A stretch of 64,000 bases of DNA from Lycorma delicatula (GCF_047948215.1 NC_134463.1:98670657-98734656); one strand, 5' to 3'. Shown: positions 24,716 through 38,009, counted from the first letter of the stretch. The notes: generated from the sequence alone by a model not told the origin. Numbers and translations are program-made.

Positions 24716-25019
24716 ATTTGAACGCTAACGCGTGTGCTTTTTATAGAACTATTTCTCTTACAAACCTTCACTTATTACCTCTTACAAACTTTATAATCAT
24801 TCATCTGTTGTAATGTTTTAAGTAAATTACAAATTTCTCTTGAATGCAAACAATTATCTTCTTTATCGTAAAACTGAGAAAGAAAAGAAAAACTTAGTAA
24901 TTTCTAAGAAACTGTTTAATAAAATGAAACTATTATTATGTAGTAAATTGGAATTATACTAGAAGTTTCTTCTGAAATGTCACGTTTTGCAAGGTATTTT
25001 TGCATGAATACTGCACCGC

Positions 25020-25370
25020 ATTCATACTAAGAAAAAATGAAAATGAAAGACTGGAGGAATATGGTCATGAAAAAGAAGATTAAACGGAGAGACGGAATGA
25101 AAAATGAAGAAGTAATGAGTAAAACGAGTGTAGAAGTTTAATCAGAACAATCTACAACAGGAAAGTCGACTGGCTGGGACCTATCATGTGACGGTAGAAG
25201 AGTTGATTCAAATAGTCTCATCAGTAGAAGCACAAAGAAGATTTTAAAGTAAAAAAAAGGAATAATAATAATAATAATGGCAGCTATCAGAAATTCAAAA
25301 TTTACCTGAGAATAAAAGAGAATGGTGCAAGGGCTCACTCCAAGGCATACAACTATATAATAACTATAAA
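25020..25370 (+). pseudogene. 3'-terminal fragment of a LINE reverse transcriptase ORF
   Basis: Reads KNEEVMS, then SEQSTTGKSTGWDL with frame changes, and SCDGRRVDSNSLI, matching in order the C-terminus of endonuclease-reverse transcriptase LINEs and the copy at 13.61-13.96 kb. An (AAT)n tract at 25261-25278 interrupts it. Heavily mutated. The minus-strand frame here is a shadow. Confidence 0.45.
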
Positions 25371-25467
25371 AAAATTATAATTAAGTTTTAACACTAAAAA
25401 CTCAACATTATATTATGAAATCATTCTTTCTTTTCATAAAGAATGAAACTTTAATACCGTTTTTATC

Positions 25468-25470
<3 letters not shown>

Positions 25471-25498
<28 letters not shown>
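25471..25498. repeat. (TA)14 microsatellite
   Basis: Uninterrupted TA repeat immediately before the G+C-rich coding-like island. Confidence 0.95.
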
Positions 25499-25657
25499 CT
25501 AACCGACCCGTTTAGCCATAATCTGGACCCTCGGGGCCAAGGAGTCTACCCCATGGCCGCAGAGCTTGCTTTGGTCGCCATTCCCATCTACCCAGAAGGC
25601 TTCCCCCTGGACCCCCGCATTGTACGTTATCCTGGTTGTAAGAATAATACTATTTAA
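25499..25657 (+). other. Short G+C-rich coding-like island
   Basis: One plus frame stays open with a non-low-complexity composition: LTDPFSHNLDPRGQGVYPMA, then ELALVAIPIYPEGF and PLDPRIVRYPGC, before stopping at 25657. Base composition is above 50% G+C over about 130 bp against about 30% around it. It has no start codon of its own apart from one upstream of the TA repeat. It could be an exon fragment, a gene scrap captured by an element, or part of an uncharacterised retroelement. I do not recognise the protein. Confidence 0.35.
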
Positions 25658-25659
25658 TA

Positions 25660-26532
25660 ATAATTATAATGTTCAGGCTTTATAGAAACCTGAAAAAGAA
25701 ACTAAATTATAAAAGATAGAATATAATGGTAACTAAAGAATAAACATCTTATCTTTGACGACGAACAATTCATAACTTATTTCTTTATCATGGTGGCAGA
25801 AATATAATAATGAAGTAAAAGAATAAATCTGTTTTTTCCTTAATGAATATATTTTATTCACAACTTCACCCTCCTTGAGGACGAAGAAAAAATGAATATT
25901 TTTAATATCGTAACCTTCAAGGAAGCTAGACCTCGGTCGATCGCTTAATCCTATCCGCGGGATAACATGAATGTATTCTGCAAATTTGAAAGTAATCGGT
26001 CGGTTGGTTCTCGCGTGAGGCAATAACATACAAACTTTATATATATAATTTATATACATTTCCGAATAACTGTTATCTGTTAGATCGAGAGTGTGCCTGA
26101 TTCATGCAAAATTTAGCTTTAAACCTGTTAACAAATACCTCTATTGAATTTTGAAGTCGTACGATTGTTTTCACAGATATTATAAGGGCACCGCACTACA
26201 CCTTCCAAAACAGTGCTCCTGAGGCATCCTGTTTATTACCAGTTGATGCTGATGATTGGTCTAGCCTCTCACGAGGTGCTCGCGTACTTCACCACTCTAC
26301 TTCACAAGCAGTTCTCACAAGATGCCTATTATTGTTAAACAGAAATCTTTTTATTTTATTTAATGTTATTTTATTTAACCTAAATTTAATTCTATTATTT
26401 TGGTAATATTATTCATTCGACAATCGAAAAATCAGTTCAAACCCAGTTGACACAGTATAGAGGCTCACAGTTCACACTAAATTAATTCGATTCATTAGAG
26501 TTTGTGCTTCAACCTGCAAATCTCCACTACTG

Positions 26533-26568
<36 letters not shown>

Positions 26569-27200
26569 GTGTAATATATATATATATATTTTTTTTAGTG
26601 ATTTTCGGGGATGAAATATATCTAAAAACCTTCTTGGTTATGCCAAGAAACAAGGGTAAATATTTGGTTGCAATTATTCGTGTAGTTTTTTGTTAATCCT
26701 GAACAAATAAAAACCCTCTTCCTGTTTATATAATAGTATATACATACATATATAAACATGTAAGTAATAAAATCTCTTATGAAATCATTATCACCAGTAC
26801 GATTGACCCGATTTGTGAAGATATAAAACGAAATAAAATCAACACAACTTGTATTTTATATTTCATTGTGGAGGGTTACACATTTATTCGTAACATAACT
26901 TGATTTAGATAGCGACTCGAAATAAAAACACTCATAAAAATATTACCGAAAAACATGATTAGTCTAACTGTAAAATTATCTGTATAAATTTACTCCTAAC
27001 TTATGTATAAACCATCAGAAAATTCGTTGATGAAATAATCTAAAAACATACAAATTTACCGCAAACGTTCATTCTGTTTTGTCGTGTAACTAATTTATTG
27101 ATAACTTTGTGATTGATTTTTATGTACATAAATCCTTAAACATTTTTATGTAAGCCTTTATAAGTAGAATGATAAATCGTTGTCAAATTTCAAGAAATTT
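25660..27200. other. Intergenic DNA with TA microsatellites
   Basis: (TA)n runs at 26537-26561 and 26574-26589. A mixed-composition stretch at 26170-26320 has no frame. No gene is recognised. Confidence 0.5.
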
Positions 27201-27209
27201 TAAGGTTTT

Positions 27210-28145
27210 AAAAGCATATTCAAGATGAAGAACGCTTGGAAATGCCAAAAATTCCTTCACCTGACGAAATAGTTTGAGAAATTCACAATCACGTATTAAA
27301 TGATGATGTTTGATTACATTATTAAAGGTACGCGGGTTTTCTGATATCATATACATTCTGATAGACCGTGTTCGCTACATTTTACACGATTTTTTGGGTA
27401 AAAATAGCTTCCGCTCGATGGTGACGCGATTTTTAAACAATCTACCAAAAACGCATTCGATTGAATGATTCTCAGGTGTTTTTAGACTTACTTAAACGCA
27501 TTTCCGTGAAGTTTTTTTGACGCTTTATAAACGTAAATGAAAGATGGAATGACCACTACAAGCCAGCGACTACGCAAGAATTCAAACAGTGGGAGCGCCA
27601 AACGGAAAGAAAGCGAAAAGTGGCTAAATCTGCAGGAAAAGTCAATTTTACGGTTTTTTTGGGATTCTCATGGTGCGGTGCTTCTAAATTACCTGAAAAA
27701 AGGCAGATTCGTTACTGACAACACGCTTAACTGTTGAAGGCTGCTATTCATCAATACGCTAGGATTCTAGACATTCAAATCTGTCCGAAAAGTACTCTTT
27801 CACCACACTTGCACACACGTGTCGGATTTTTGTTGCAAAAATCCATGACCTGTACTTTGAAATGTTTCCAGATGCGCCGTATTCACTGGATTTGGCTCCT
27901 AGCGATTACTCTCTTTTCCCAAATCGGAGAAAATGGCTAGTTAGACTAAAATTCACTTCATATGACCAGGTCGATGCGGAGACAACCGCTTATTTTGGAA
28001 AGTTCGAGTAATCGCATTATAGTAACATTATTAAAAGTGAAAAGAAAGTCTAACCGTATCGAACTTCAAGGTGACTATGTTGAAAAACAAAAAAAAATTC
28101 TGAAAAATCTTGTGTTTCTTTATCAGACCGAAAAGTTTTCGAAAG
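27210..28145 (+). pseudogene. mariner-family transposase pseudogene (second mariner)
   Basis: The frames join to a mariner transposase C-terminal half: NERWNDHYKPA (about 27535-27570), KQWERQTERKRKVAKSAGKV, then after a frameshift at a poly-T FWDSHGAVLLNYLKKGRFVTDN (27655-27720). Next come HQYARILD, FHH, IHDLYFEMFPDAPYSLDLAP, SDYSLFPN and YDQVDAETTAYFGKFE, ending near IELQGDYVEK (about 28050-28090). Of the D,D,D triad, the first Asp position reads Asn (NERW for family DExW) and the second is deleted (FHH then TCTH for family HHDNAPAHT). The third survives in APSDY. Upstream helix-turn-helix sequence is barely detectable at 27220-27400. Sequence and motifs differ from the mariner at 48.7 kb, so it is a separate lineage. 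TIRs were not found. Confidence 0.75.
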
Positions 28146-28199
28146 GCTCTGGTATTAAATTTTTCATCGATCACTACAGAAAATGTTCATAAACAAAAA

Positions 28200-28660
28200 A
28201 AAAAATAATAACTTTCGAGAGCCAATTTGATTAATTAGTAAATTACTACTGCAGGAGTAATTTCATAGGTTCCTTTTTAAAAGCACATTATCCTTTGTAG
28301 ACCACCCAAGAAAGGTACTTTCTTATACAAGAACTAATTTTTGTTCGTCCTAATTGTATGAGGTCATTTTTGATGACTGTGAAAATTTTAATTACAGAAA
28401 TAGTTGAATGCGTCTTATTTCTCAATAAAAAAATTATCACCTGATATAAATATCATTCAAGCACTATTATTTGTTCATCCAATATCAAATATTAACCATA
28501 CGGGCTAAAATTTTCAGAAAATTTTGTTCCAAAAATAGTTAAATTTTTTTTTATTTTAAAATTCTTTCTCATTTAAGTCGTTCATCAGTTGAAGTCTTTT
28601 AGCAATAATAGACCATGCACATTTTAAAGAGGATTACTGAAAGAACAACGGTTTAATATT
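28200..28660. other. AT-rich intergenic DNA
   Basis: Nothing recognised between the mariner relic and the family C element. Confidence 0.4.
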
Positions 28661-28663
28661 TCT

Positions 28664-29285
28664 TCCTTGTACGGAGTAAAGGAGGTATTGTGATCGCGAA
28701 AAATGTAGGTTTCCAGATTTCAACGGAAATATCCATTTTGACCATCCCTGAATCCATTTTGACTATTTTCGGCGTGACGTCTGTACGTACATATGTACTC
28801 GCATAACAGAAAAATGATTACGCGTAGGATGTTGAAATATTGTATTTAGGACTATTATAACATCTAGTTGTGCCCAAATTCAAAAAAATTGGATTTTGAA
28901 CTTTTTCTTAACAGCAGTAATAAGCCCTTATGAAAGCTTTTCAACGATGTATCATATGTGGTACTTATTTTCATTGGTTTCATAGTTATAGCCAAATAGA
29001 TTTTTATTTAATTAAATATTTGATTCTTAGGGAAGGCACATTGGTTCGAATCAGACTTTCAGCTCCGTTTTTTTAAACATTTTTTTTTTAAATTTAAAAT
29101 ATTGATTAATTAATAATTATTAACCTCCATTTAAAAAAAAAATACGATGAATAATTCAATAATAAAAAAAAAGAGAAAATATCAAAGTTTTTAATGAAAT
29201 AAAATTTTATGTACTTTTCATTTTTATGAAATTTGTAAATGTAATTTAATAGGCGTACAAGGAAGTCATGTGTTGTCCATATCAA
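28664..29285 (-). mobile_element. Family C MITE-like element, copy 1
   Basis: About 620 bp, with CTTCCTTGTACG at the left (28664-28676) and CGTACAAGGAAG at the right (about 29254-29266), an exact 12-bp terminal inverted repeat. Internal blocks shared with 37.3 and 54.7 kb are TTTCAACGGAAATATCC, GTCTGTACGTAC, AGGATGTTGAAAT, CAACGATGTATCATA, TGGCACATCGGTT-like text and a TAATTATTAA-rich end. It encodes no protein. The minus orientation is relative to the other two copies. Confidence 0.7.
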
Positions 29286-29289
29286 ATTT

Positions 29290-29870
29290 TTTAAATAATT
29301 ATTTTCTTTTTTAATTACATCTTGAGCGATAATTTAATTTAAATTATTTGAGCGACTTATTTAATTTACCATAAAAATGAAGATACTGAACATAAAATTT
29401 TTCCACTTACACCTAACTGATCGTCCAATAATGAAATTATTTATATAAATTTACACTTAAACCCGTCCTCAAAGTTCAATAAAAAGCGTAGTAAAAGAGG
29501 CATTCAGATCGATTTTGTGACTCCTGAATTTTAAGAGCACATCCAGTATGCATAAATCATATATAGAATATTTTAGTTTATTTATAAATATAAAAGTTAT
29601 TAAAAAAAAATTACTGGGTTATTTTAGGGTTCATTGAACTGTATGACTACTACAAAAAAATAAAAATAAAAATATATCTTGAAAGAAGTCAATTTGTACT
29701 TTTCAAAATAAAAATTTTATGAATATTTATCCAACACGGTTTAATAGATTATTTTTGTCTTTATAATTCTATTTATTTATTTTTTTAAAGATCTTTCATA
29801 TATGTATTCTGGACGTTATTTATCTTCAAGCATGAATTTTCTTACACCGAACGAAAAGTACATAGGTTTT
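29290..29870. other. AT-rich intergenic DNA
   Basis: No features recognised. Confidence 0.4.
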
Positions 29871-29879
29871 ATTAGGTGA

Positions 29880-30310
29880 ATGTAAAATGTTAAGGATAAG
29901 CCGTGTATATACGCCCTTCTTTGGGAACGGAACAACAGAACATAGTAGTACACTGGAGAGAGGTAGAGCCCGGGTTGTCGAGTACAAGCAAGTAACTGTT
30001 ATTACGGGATTATTCCGACAGAGTGCGTGCGAGAGACCTAACGACATAATAATAACAAAGGGCCACTGTAATCTTGGGTGATTTGTCAGTGTTACTCTCT
30101 CATTGGTTATCCCAAAATCTGAACACCCCTTTGCCCCGCTCGTGAACATTCTCTATTTCTCTCCCTCTCTCTGTCACTCTCTCTCTCTCATCCACCAAAT
30201 CTGACTGACCTCCACCCGATCCACAAATTTCCTCCTCTTTCCCCTTCCTCAAAAACAATCCTCTACCCATATTCGAACACAAACCCTCTTGTAACATACA
30301 AACTCGACTG
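29880..30310. other. G+C-balanced, pyrimidine-rich island 2
   Basis: A sharp composition change. The left half (29890-30080) has open frames on both strands (64 and 107 codons) with no family match. The right half is a long C/T tract (CTCTCCCTCTCTCTGTCACT and similar). TTCGAACACAAACCCTC at 30271-30287 resembles GTTGAACACAAACCCTC at 36284-36300 in island 3. It may be a regulatory or UTR region or an old repeat; undecided. Confidence 0.35.
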
Positions 30311-31020
30311 AATGAAACTGTAGTTTGACATATCCTTCAACCCTCTGTAATGTTCATTGTAACAATACAAATCTGTTGCAATTATTATTAAACTACGTCC
30401 AGCTTATGTTAATTTGAATGCTTGTCTACAAATCTTTTACTCTAATTTACTATTACAGTATCATATTGTAATGATGATGTACATAATACAACGATCGATA
30501 AATAATTAATTTGTTTAAGTAGATTTACAACTATGGCAAAATTAAAATTTATTTATTCCGCTAAAAAAAAGGAATAATTAAATAAAATTAAGAAAAAAAG
30601 GGTTGGCTACCCTGATAACAGCGGATAGTTGACCGATCATTGGTTTAAACAAAATATGATTTTGCCTTTAATTTTTAATTTTCCAATAATTAAATATTTC
30701 CAATCTTATAATATTGTGTTACTTTAATCAGAAATGAGTTTAAGATCTCTCTTGTAGTATCCTTATAACGATTTAATTTTTAACTGTTAAAAATAAAATT
30801 AATTATTTTTAGAACGGAAAAATTAATTTAATCATGTTAATTTAATCTAATCATATACATCACTTAAAGCTATTACGAAATTTTTCTTTTAATATATGGA
30901 TTTCTAGTTTCAATATTTCCACGTTTCAAACAAACGAACACCTACATAAAGAAATACAGTTTTTTTTTAGCTGAAAACTTGAGATTTTCAATAAATTTCA
31001 TCGAATGCTATTTTTATAAT
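30311..31020. other. AT-rich intergenic DNA
   Basis: No features recognised. Confidence 0.4.
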
Positions 31021-31935
31021 AAAGAATTATTTTTCCGGCGAATATAACTTGAATACTATTTTGGGAAAGTATGGTGATCATGTCAAAAATAGGTTATCGG
31101 GTGTTTTTTTTATAAATCTTTACGTTTTCGGGCCAAACTAGCTCATCTAAACAAAAAAAAATATATATGTATATGTATGTGCGTGCGTACATACGTGTCG
31201 CTGCAATGTTTTTGGCCTTATATCGCAGGATTGACCAAACAATTCTCTTAAAATGTGGATCAATTATTTATATATATGGGTCATCATTCATAATTATTTT
31301 TCTAAATTTCTTAAAACGATGTGGGAGGAATATCGCGAAAAACCCAATTTCAATTTTTTTCAGAGGCGTTTAGAAAACATTTTATTAAGGCAAATTTGTT
31401 ACAATACATATAATCCAAAAAATATCTTAGAAAAAACAACCTCCATATCTTATAAACGAAATATTTGTTTTTTTGTTCTTTTACTCGATCCTCCTTCGAT
31501 TAAAATATTTTGAAAGTTTATACTTATACATATAGATCTTCATGAAACGTTTAAAATTAAAAAAAACATATATAGATCCTGTACCTAAAATGGAGAAAAT
31601 GTTTTTTGAAAATTTTATTTTTCCTATTTTAGCCTTTATTGAAGGGATCGTTAAATATAGAGAAAATTTGTTAAGCTTAACTTATATGTGAATATTTTTA
31701 GAAAAACGTTTCTTAAAATTTATTCCCCATAACTAAAAAATAAGTATTCTGTTTATTTTTACAGTAATTGTTTAAATATTTATTATTAAAAATACTTTTT
31801 TTTATTTTCTTAGTCTCTTAAAGGAATATTAGTATTAAAGTAGCTTTTGCACCGATATTATATTACGAACTCAAATTGAGAAGCAATTTTTTTAATTTCT
31901 TTCGTAAAATTTTTGACCGGCGTAGTCTGGAAAGG
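31021..31935 (+). repeat. Interspersed repeat family D, longest copy
   Basis: The left half (CGGCGAATATAACTTGAATA, AAGTATGGTGATCATGTCAAAAATAGG in parts, AAATCTTTACGTTTT, CGCAGGATTGACCAAAC) matches 53110-53660. The right half matches 8500-9065. This copy therefore links the other two partial ones into one family of at least 900 bp. Short frames are AT-rich and not protein-like. Confidence 0.55.
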
Positions 31936-31939
31936 TATG

Positions 31940-33590
31940 CACTATTTTGCCAGCTTTTTTTTAAATATCTGACTAAAAATATAAACTGTAGAACTATCAG
32001 ATTTAAAATAGAAATCGCTAGATAAAGTCTTTTTAGTTTTAATTTTTTGTTTCGTAAAAAAAAAATGTTTATATCAATTTATCGTAATAATTTAAATGGA
32101 TCTGCCGAATTTTAAAGTACAAACGTTTTATTTAAGTTTATTTTTTTGTTGAAAATATGGTATTTTGATAATTAAAATTCGTTGACTCAGTCTGTCAGCC
32201 TCCTTATCGAATTAATGCAATTAAAGTGAAGTTACGGTAAAAAGATTTTTTACTAAACATTTTTTTTTTTAATTTATTAATTACTTTATCGATGGATTTT
32301 ATTTCAGGGAATAAGTTTTTAACCTGAAAAGAATCTATTTAAATTTAATTTATCACATATTTTTTCCAAAACCATTCTTAAAAACCTTCTCAATAAATTT
32401 TATAGAAATCTTTAAAAGGTATTTAATAAAATATGTAAGACTAATGAGAGTAATTTGTATATGAGAAATTGACAATCCATTTACCTTCTTACCCTTAAAA
32501 CCCAAATGAACACATATTTAACTATTGCCAAGTCAAACTTTATGTTAATGAATAAACATTTTTTAGTTATGGAATTTAATTAATAATTTTATTGTAGATT
32601 TATATTGTTTCTTTAAAATTAAATTTAAATATTTATTACTAATGATCAAGTTAAAAAAGTTGATATACTCGTTCGATTCAGTTAACTTACCGTAGAATTC
32701 AAAAAATAGATCAGGGATTTCCTTAACGGAACCACGAGCCTATTTTATAGTTGCTCGTCTATGTCTGGAAGAAAATCAACTTGTTATAGTACATACAATA
32801 TTTTTAAAATTAATTAGACCTTTGTGTAAAGAAGTGTTATTAATGTGTATTTATGAAATTCTGCGCATTTGACATAAAGTGTCAAATGGATACATTTAAC
32901 ATATTTACTGTCACGGTAATAGATTATAATGATGTGTAGATTAGGCGATATTATTTCACCACCCCTATTTCTTACTAATGAATGAATTATCTTAGTAATG
33001 AAGGTTTTTATTTAGAAAGATTTTCAACACAAAAGAGATTGTTACACAAGTTTATATATAATAATGAAACATAAGTTGGGTCTCGATTTTAAATAAATAC
33101 TCGCATTCATATCGTACAATATTTCAAAATAACATAAAATGATCAAATATATAAAATATAAGTAATTAATAAGTATCACAGTTTTAAATTATTATTGTTA
33201 AAAAAAAAGAACAAAATTGATTAATAAATATATAAATATTTATACATACCAGTACGTATGAATAGATAACTAATAAAAACACCATAATAAAAAATTAATA
33301 ATAATAAGATTTATAATAAGATTCTCGATTGCCTTACATCCTTCCATTATAACCTAACATTACGAAAATAATGTTCTCATAAAATAATGCTAAAAAATGT
33401 GATTTTATTTATTTGGTCTCAAAAAAATTATACAGAATTAAAGTACTTCTTTACGGCACAATTTAATTTTTAAATATATTTTACGTGATAAATTATACGC
33501 GTACGCTAAAATGAAAGAATTTTATTTGTAAAATAACATGATAATTAAACACCTACTTGATGTATGGTATCGATTTCAGAATCATTTTTT
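31940..33590. other. AT-rich intergenic DNA
   Basis: No gene. A small inverted repeat ATTTGACA/TGTCAAAT lies at about 32867-32887. Confidence 0.4.
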
Positions 33591-33604
33591 TACTTTACTA
33601 TCTA

Positions 33605-34450
33605 GATTACGCTATAGCTATAGAAGGGAAAGCATTGTAAAATCAGTCCAGTTTGGGAATATGCGGTTTTCACCGAATCTTGACGCTTTGACTACTAAGA
33701 AACCCAAAAAACCGGATGGAAATTTTCCGAATGTTCGTATGTACGTGTGTTCGGTGTTGGCCCGTAAATCACGTTATATCTCCAGAAATACTAGACCGAT
33801 TTTCACCAAACTTAGATTATTTCTATACATGGGGTATTTATGCCATTAAATTTTCAACTTAAAAGACCAAAGGGGTGAGGCTGCAGTGCAAGGTCACCCT
33901 CAGTATCTCGAAACTTCGCGTAGTTAGGTCATATTTTCTTAAGCACATTTGTTAACAATTAAAAAAAAACAATATTTGCAAAAAGTGTTTGCACCCTCAC
34001 TCCGAAAAATGCATTTGTAATCGTCTGCTAAGTTGTAACGTCACAGGTAAGCGGTACAACTACATAAATGAATAATATTTAAAGTGTAATAAAGTAACTC
34101 GGTCTGGCTGGGTCTCGATCATCCGGTCGACTCGGTATATGGTGCGATAAGCTTCGCGGCTACATCAGTGCCGACCGTACCAGGGAAATTTATTCTATAT
34201 AACCTGTGAAATTACATTGGTTTAGTTAGTGTCGCCGCTAGTACTGTTACACCTCTGCGAATTAAATACGGTCGGTATGTGCGCGCGCTTTAGTTATAAT
34301 CATTGAATTAAATCAATGAAAATACATTTAAATAAAATGATAAATATTTTAAATTAAGTTGCGTGTATATGTGTGTAAGCCGTGTATCAGAAAACACCAA
34401 CAGTTGTAAAACTTTCCCGGAACGTGGCTTTAGCCGCGTAATAGGAAATT
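33605..34450 (+). repeat. Interspersed repeat family A, copy 3
   Basis: The longest and best-preserved copy, starting CTATAGCTATAGAAGGGAAAG. Its 5' quarter keeps an open frame (33538-33849) that includes NMRFSPNLDALTTKKPKKPD, but the other two copies are not open here, so I do not call it a gene. The antisense tRNA-like region spans about 34110-34180, with GATCGAGACCC-type box B sequence on the minus strand. Confidence 0.7.
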
Positions 34451-34454
34451 TTTA

Positions 34455-35865
34455 CGACTGTGTTGTCAGCTTTTTTTAAATTCAGCTTTTAATAAATCTT
34501 TTAAACTGAAACGCGTAATCGTTGATCATTCTGGATAAAATTAAGCCGACTTCCTTATGTATTGTGAAAGGGGTGGATGCTCATTACCTGAAGGGGCATT
34601 TAAGGACTGGATTTTAATACAAATGCGTTTAATGCAAATAATCCGACTTTAATGTCGGGTTATTTAAAGTGTATTTATTCTATTCTCGCAGATCTCTAGG
34701 TGTATTGATTCTAATTATATATCTCTTCCCTTATTTCTAATCTCTGCATCCTTGAGGTGTTCGATGTACGTATGTATTTATACGTACCGGGACTCGATTC
34801 TTGTTGATAAGCATATGTGGATTTTTAATGTTCTGTATCCTAAGAATTATTTTTGTCTGATTTGAGGAGTATTATCTATGAATTTTTGAATTCATTTTGT
34901 ATGAATGTATATAATTCCTAATAGAGGCTTAGGTAATTGTTAAAATAAATTTTGATCTTCTAATTTCTCAAATTAAAAATTAATAATAATAATAATTGTT
35001 TACGTGCAAATCTTGTCTCTCGGTATATTAAGAATCATTCACCGTAAAGGTGCCGGATTATCAAATAAATGTAGAAATATTCGTATAATTACTTACTTGC
35101 TTTACCATTTTAATCCTTGATTTAGTACTTGCAAATTTAATTTTAAACTATATTACACATGTGAGGTAGCTTAATCTTCATGAACATTTATGTTAACTTA
35201 AAGGAATACAAATCTGGACTAACTGGGTAGTATATTCTAAATTAAAAAGTAACAGTTAAGAACAAGCATATTTATAACAACAAAATTAAATGATAAAAAA
35301 TAACATAACATAATAAATAAAAGTAATATTTATGGCTTAAGTTAAAAAAATAATACTGGATCCACGATAGAATCTCTATGAAGATTATATTGTTACGTTA
35401 CTGAAGAAAGTAAATCGATATTTAAAAAAACATTTATTCTCATGTTAAATGTCAAAATTTTTAGATACACTTTTTGGATCATTTTGTACTAATCAGGACC
35501 TTTATTTTTCCGTTATTTTGGTTAATTTTTTAGCAAAACAGTCATAAAAATATGAATTTGGAATTATTTATATTTCATTATGCAGTCATATTTTTTTTTC
35601 TTAATTTTTAAATAAAATTCTAATCGTTAATCTTGAATATTAAATTTGTATTTTTATTAATATTATTTTTATTCTAATCTTTATACAAAAAAAGGGTGAA
35701 ATTAAATAAAGGATAGATGGCTGCTTTGCCTGTTTTGTTGGTTATTATTATTATTATAATTCTTTGTAAGGAAAAAAATCTTTTTATTTTCAATATATTC
35801 TTGTCACCATATATCACCTGCCACCAGTTTTTCTTTTAATTTATCCTTGGGTAACTGCAATTTGT
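34455..35865. other. AT-rich intergenic DNA
   Basis: Includes a short hairpin AATAATCCGAC/GTCGGGTTATT at about 34638-34663. No gene. Confidence 0.4.
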
Positions 35866-35869
35866 GTCC

Positions 35870-36430
35870 TAGCTTTAGCTTATTCAGATGTTAACCCCCT
35901 CTCCTTTACACCCCTAACCCTCTAGCTATCCTTGTTAGCCAACCGGCTACAGCTCTTTCTTCTTCCGCCTCATTTTGCAACTTAAAAAATGAACCTTAGA
36001 GATGGTGGTACGGTATGGTACGGTACAGTAACGGGGGTGGAAAAAATGACAAGAGAATGTCAACACGGAGATAAGATTCACTTGCTTTTTGGTGAAGGGT
36101 AAAACGGAGGGGGTTAGAGAGAGAAAGAAGGGGGTTAAAGAAGAAGCACAGCCTTAGAACACGTTTTGATAAATCGGCGGACATAAAGGCCTCTGACAAC
36201 TTTACCTCTCTTTCTTACCGTCACTGTCTTTTCCTTTTTTTTCCATTCTCTCTTTCTTTCTTCTGAATCATAGCTATCCGACTATGTTGAACACAAACCC
36301 TCCTTTCCTATTCTTTCACCCAAGACGTCTGGTCGGTCAGATCTGAATTTCTAATTTTGCATACTCACCGTATCTATCTACCGAGCGAGTAAGCGAGCGA
36401 GCTTGAAGGCTAGGTAATGTTTCCCTCAAG
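35870..36430. other. G+C-balanced, pyrimidine/purine-skewed island 3
   Basis: Successive CT-rich (35890-35975), GA-rich (36090-36155) and CT-rich (36200-36310) tracts, then a mixed end with GAGCGAGTAAGCGAGCGAGC (36384-36403). A (GGTAC)n-like run GGTACGGTATGGTACGGTAC lies at 36007-36026. It has no reliable frame. Composition and one short motif are shared with island 2. Confidence 0.35.
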
Positions 36431-36719
36431 ATATGCTATCCCATTTAGATGCTTTTAAGTCATTTTTCCAAAGCCCATCCTTTAGTGACATTACACCATT
36501 ACTTCAGCGATATTAAGAAACACGTACATATTATTCCCTCTGCTTTTACCACTACTTATACTTGTAGGCTACTTATTCCTCTTCTTTTACCTCGTTTTCC
36601 TATATATCTTTTTCTACTTCTTCATTACATTTTTATTCTTCTTATTTTATTTTTACTCCTTCTTTACAATTCTTTTACGTTTTCTACAGATTACAAATGG
36701 TTTGGCACGCCTACATAAA

Positions 36720-37310
36720 TGCTAAAAATTGCCTTTATTATTATTATTTTTTCAAATTATGTATACGGTATACTTAGTTATAGTTACAGCTAACGTCTGC
36801 CGTTCTTAATACTTATTCCTTTTTCAAGTTTTTTTCTACTTGAATATGTACATTAATTCAGTCACCAAAGACAGAGTAATTTTAATATTATTTTTTCTAA
36901 TATTTTAATATATATACTACCCGTATTTTATTATTAAATATTATATTTCATTATGTTACCCTAATTTCTTATTTGCAACCTGTATATAATTTAAATTATT
37001 ATAAAACGTTTTTCTTATTATAGCGTTTTTCATTAAATTCATGTCATAAATTTATAAAATTAGTTTTTTGATTAATCATAATTTTATGAACGATTAATAA
37101 TTTTTAAAAGTTACATTAATAAATTCTAATATAAATTGGTTTTGCAAAAAAAATTAAATATAGAAGAATTGTAATAAAAAAAACTAAATCTTGGTGTGTT
37201 TTTATAATTTCACGTTTTTTTTTTTTTAAATGAATTGTGCAACTAAAAATAAAATATAATCTTGGAAAAGATTATTCATTAATTAAAATTTCTCCAGTTT
37301 CTTAGTGTAA
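36720..37310. other. AT-rich intergenic DNA
   Basis: No features recognised. Confidence 0.4.
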
Positions 37311-37339
37311 AAAAATCTGATGTGGATACCACACGGCTT

Positions 37340-38005
37340 CCTTGTACGCCTATTAAATTACATATACACATTTTTAAAATTACATAAAATGTTATTTCAT
37401 TAATAACTTCTGATATATTTTTTTTTTTTATTGTTATTGAATCATTATTTATCGTAAAAATTGTTTTACAATCTGAGGTTAATAATTATTAATAAATATA
37501 TTTCATTTAAAAAAAAAAAAATTGTTAAATAAAAGGAGATGAAGTCTTAAACCGATATGCCTTCCCCTTGTAACATCCAAATATTTCATTAATTAAAATT
37601 TTATTTGGCTATAACTCTTAAATCGATGGAAATAAGTGCCACTTATGATATATATCGTTGAAAAGCTGTCAATGAATGCTTATTACTACGGTTAAGAAGA
37701 AGTCTAAAATCCAATTTTTTATTTTTTTATTTTCGGCTTTTTTGAACACTTTTAGTTCAGCTGATTGCAATCAAAAAAGAAGGGGCACAACTACATGTTA
37801 CAACAGTCCTAAATCCAGAATTTCAACGTCCTACGGTTAATCGTTTTTGAGTTATGCGAGATACGTACGTACAGACATCATACCGAAACTGGTCAAAATG
37901 GATTCCACGGATGGTAAAAATAGATATTTCCGTTGAAATCTAAAAAAAACAAAATTTTTCGCGATAGCAATTCTATTTTTACTTCGTAAAAAGAAGTAAA
38001 AATAA
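37340..38005 (+). mobile_element. Family C MITE-like element, copy 2
   Basis: Starts GGCTTCCTTGTACGCC and ends in a diverged TACTTCGTAAAAAGAAGTAAAA. Internal blocks are as in the other copies: CATCCAAATATTTCATTAATTA, ATATATCGTTGAAAAGCT, CAACTACATGTTACAACAGTCC, GAGATACGTACGTACAGAC, GATATTTCCGTTGAAATCT. It lies just upstream of an antisense LINE relic. Confidence 0.7.
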
Positions 38006-38009
38006 AAAA

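Noticed and set aside
33538..33849. 103-codon frame that looks protein-like in parts
   Set aside because: Lies in family A; the other two copies are not open in this frame.
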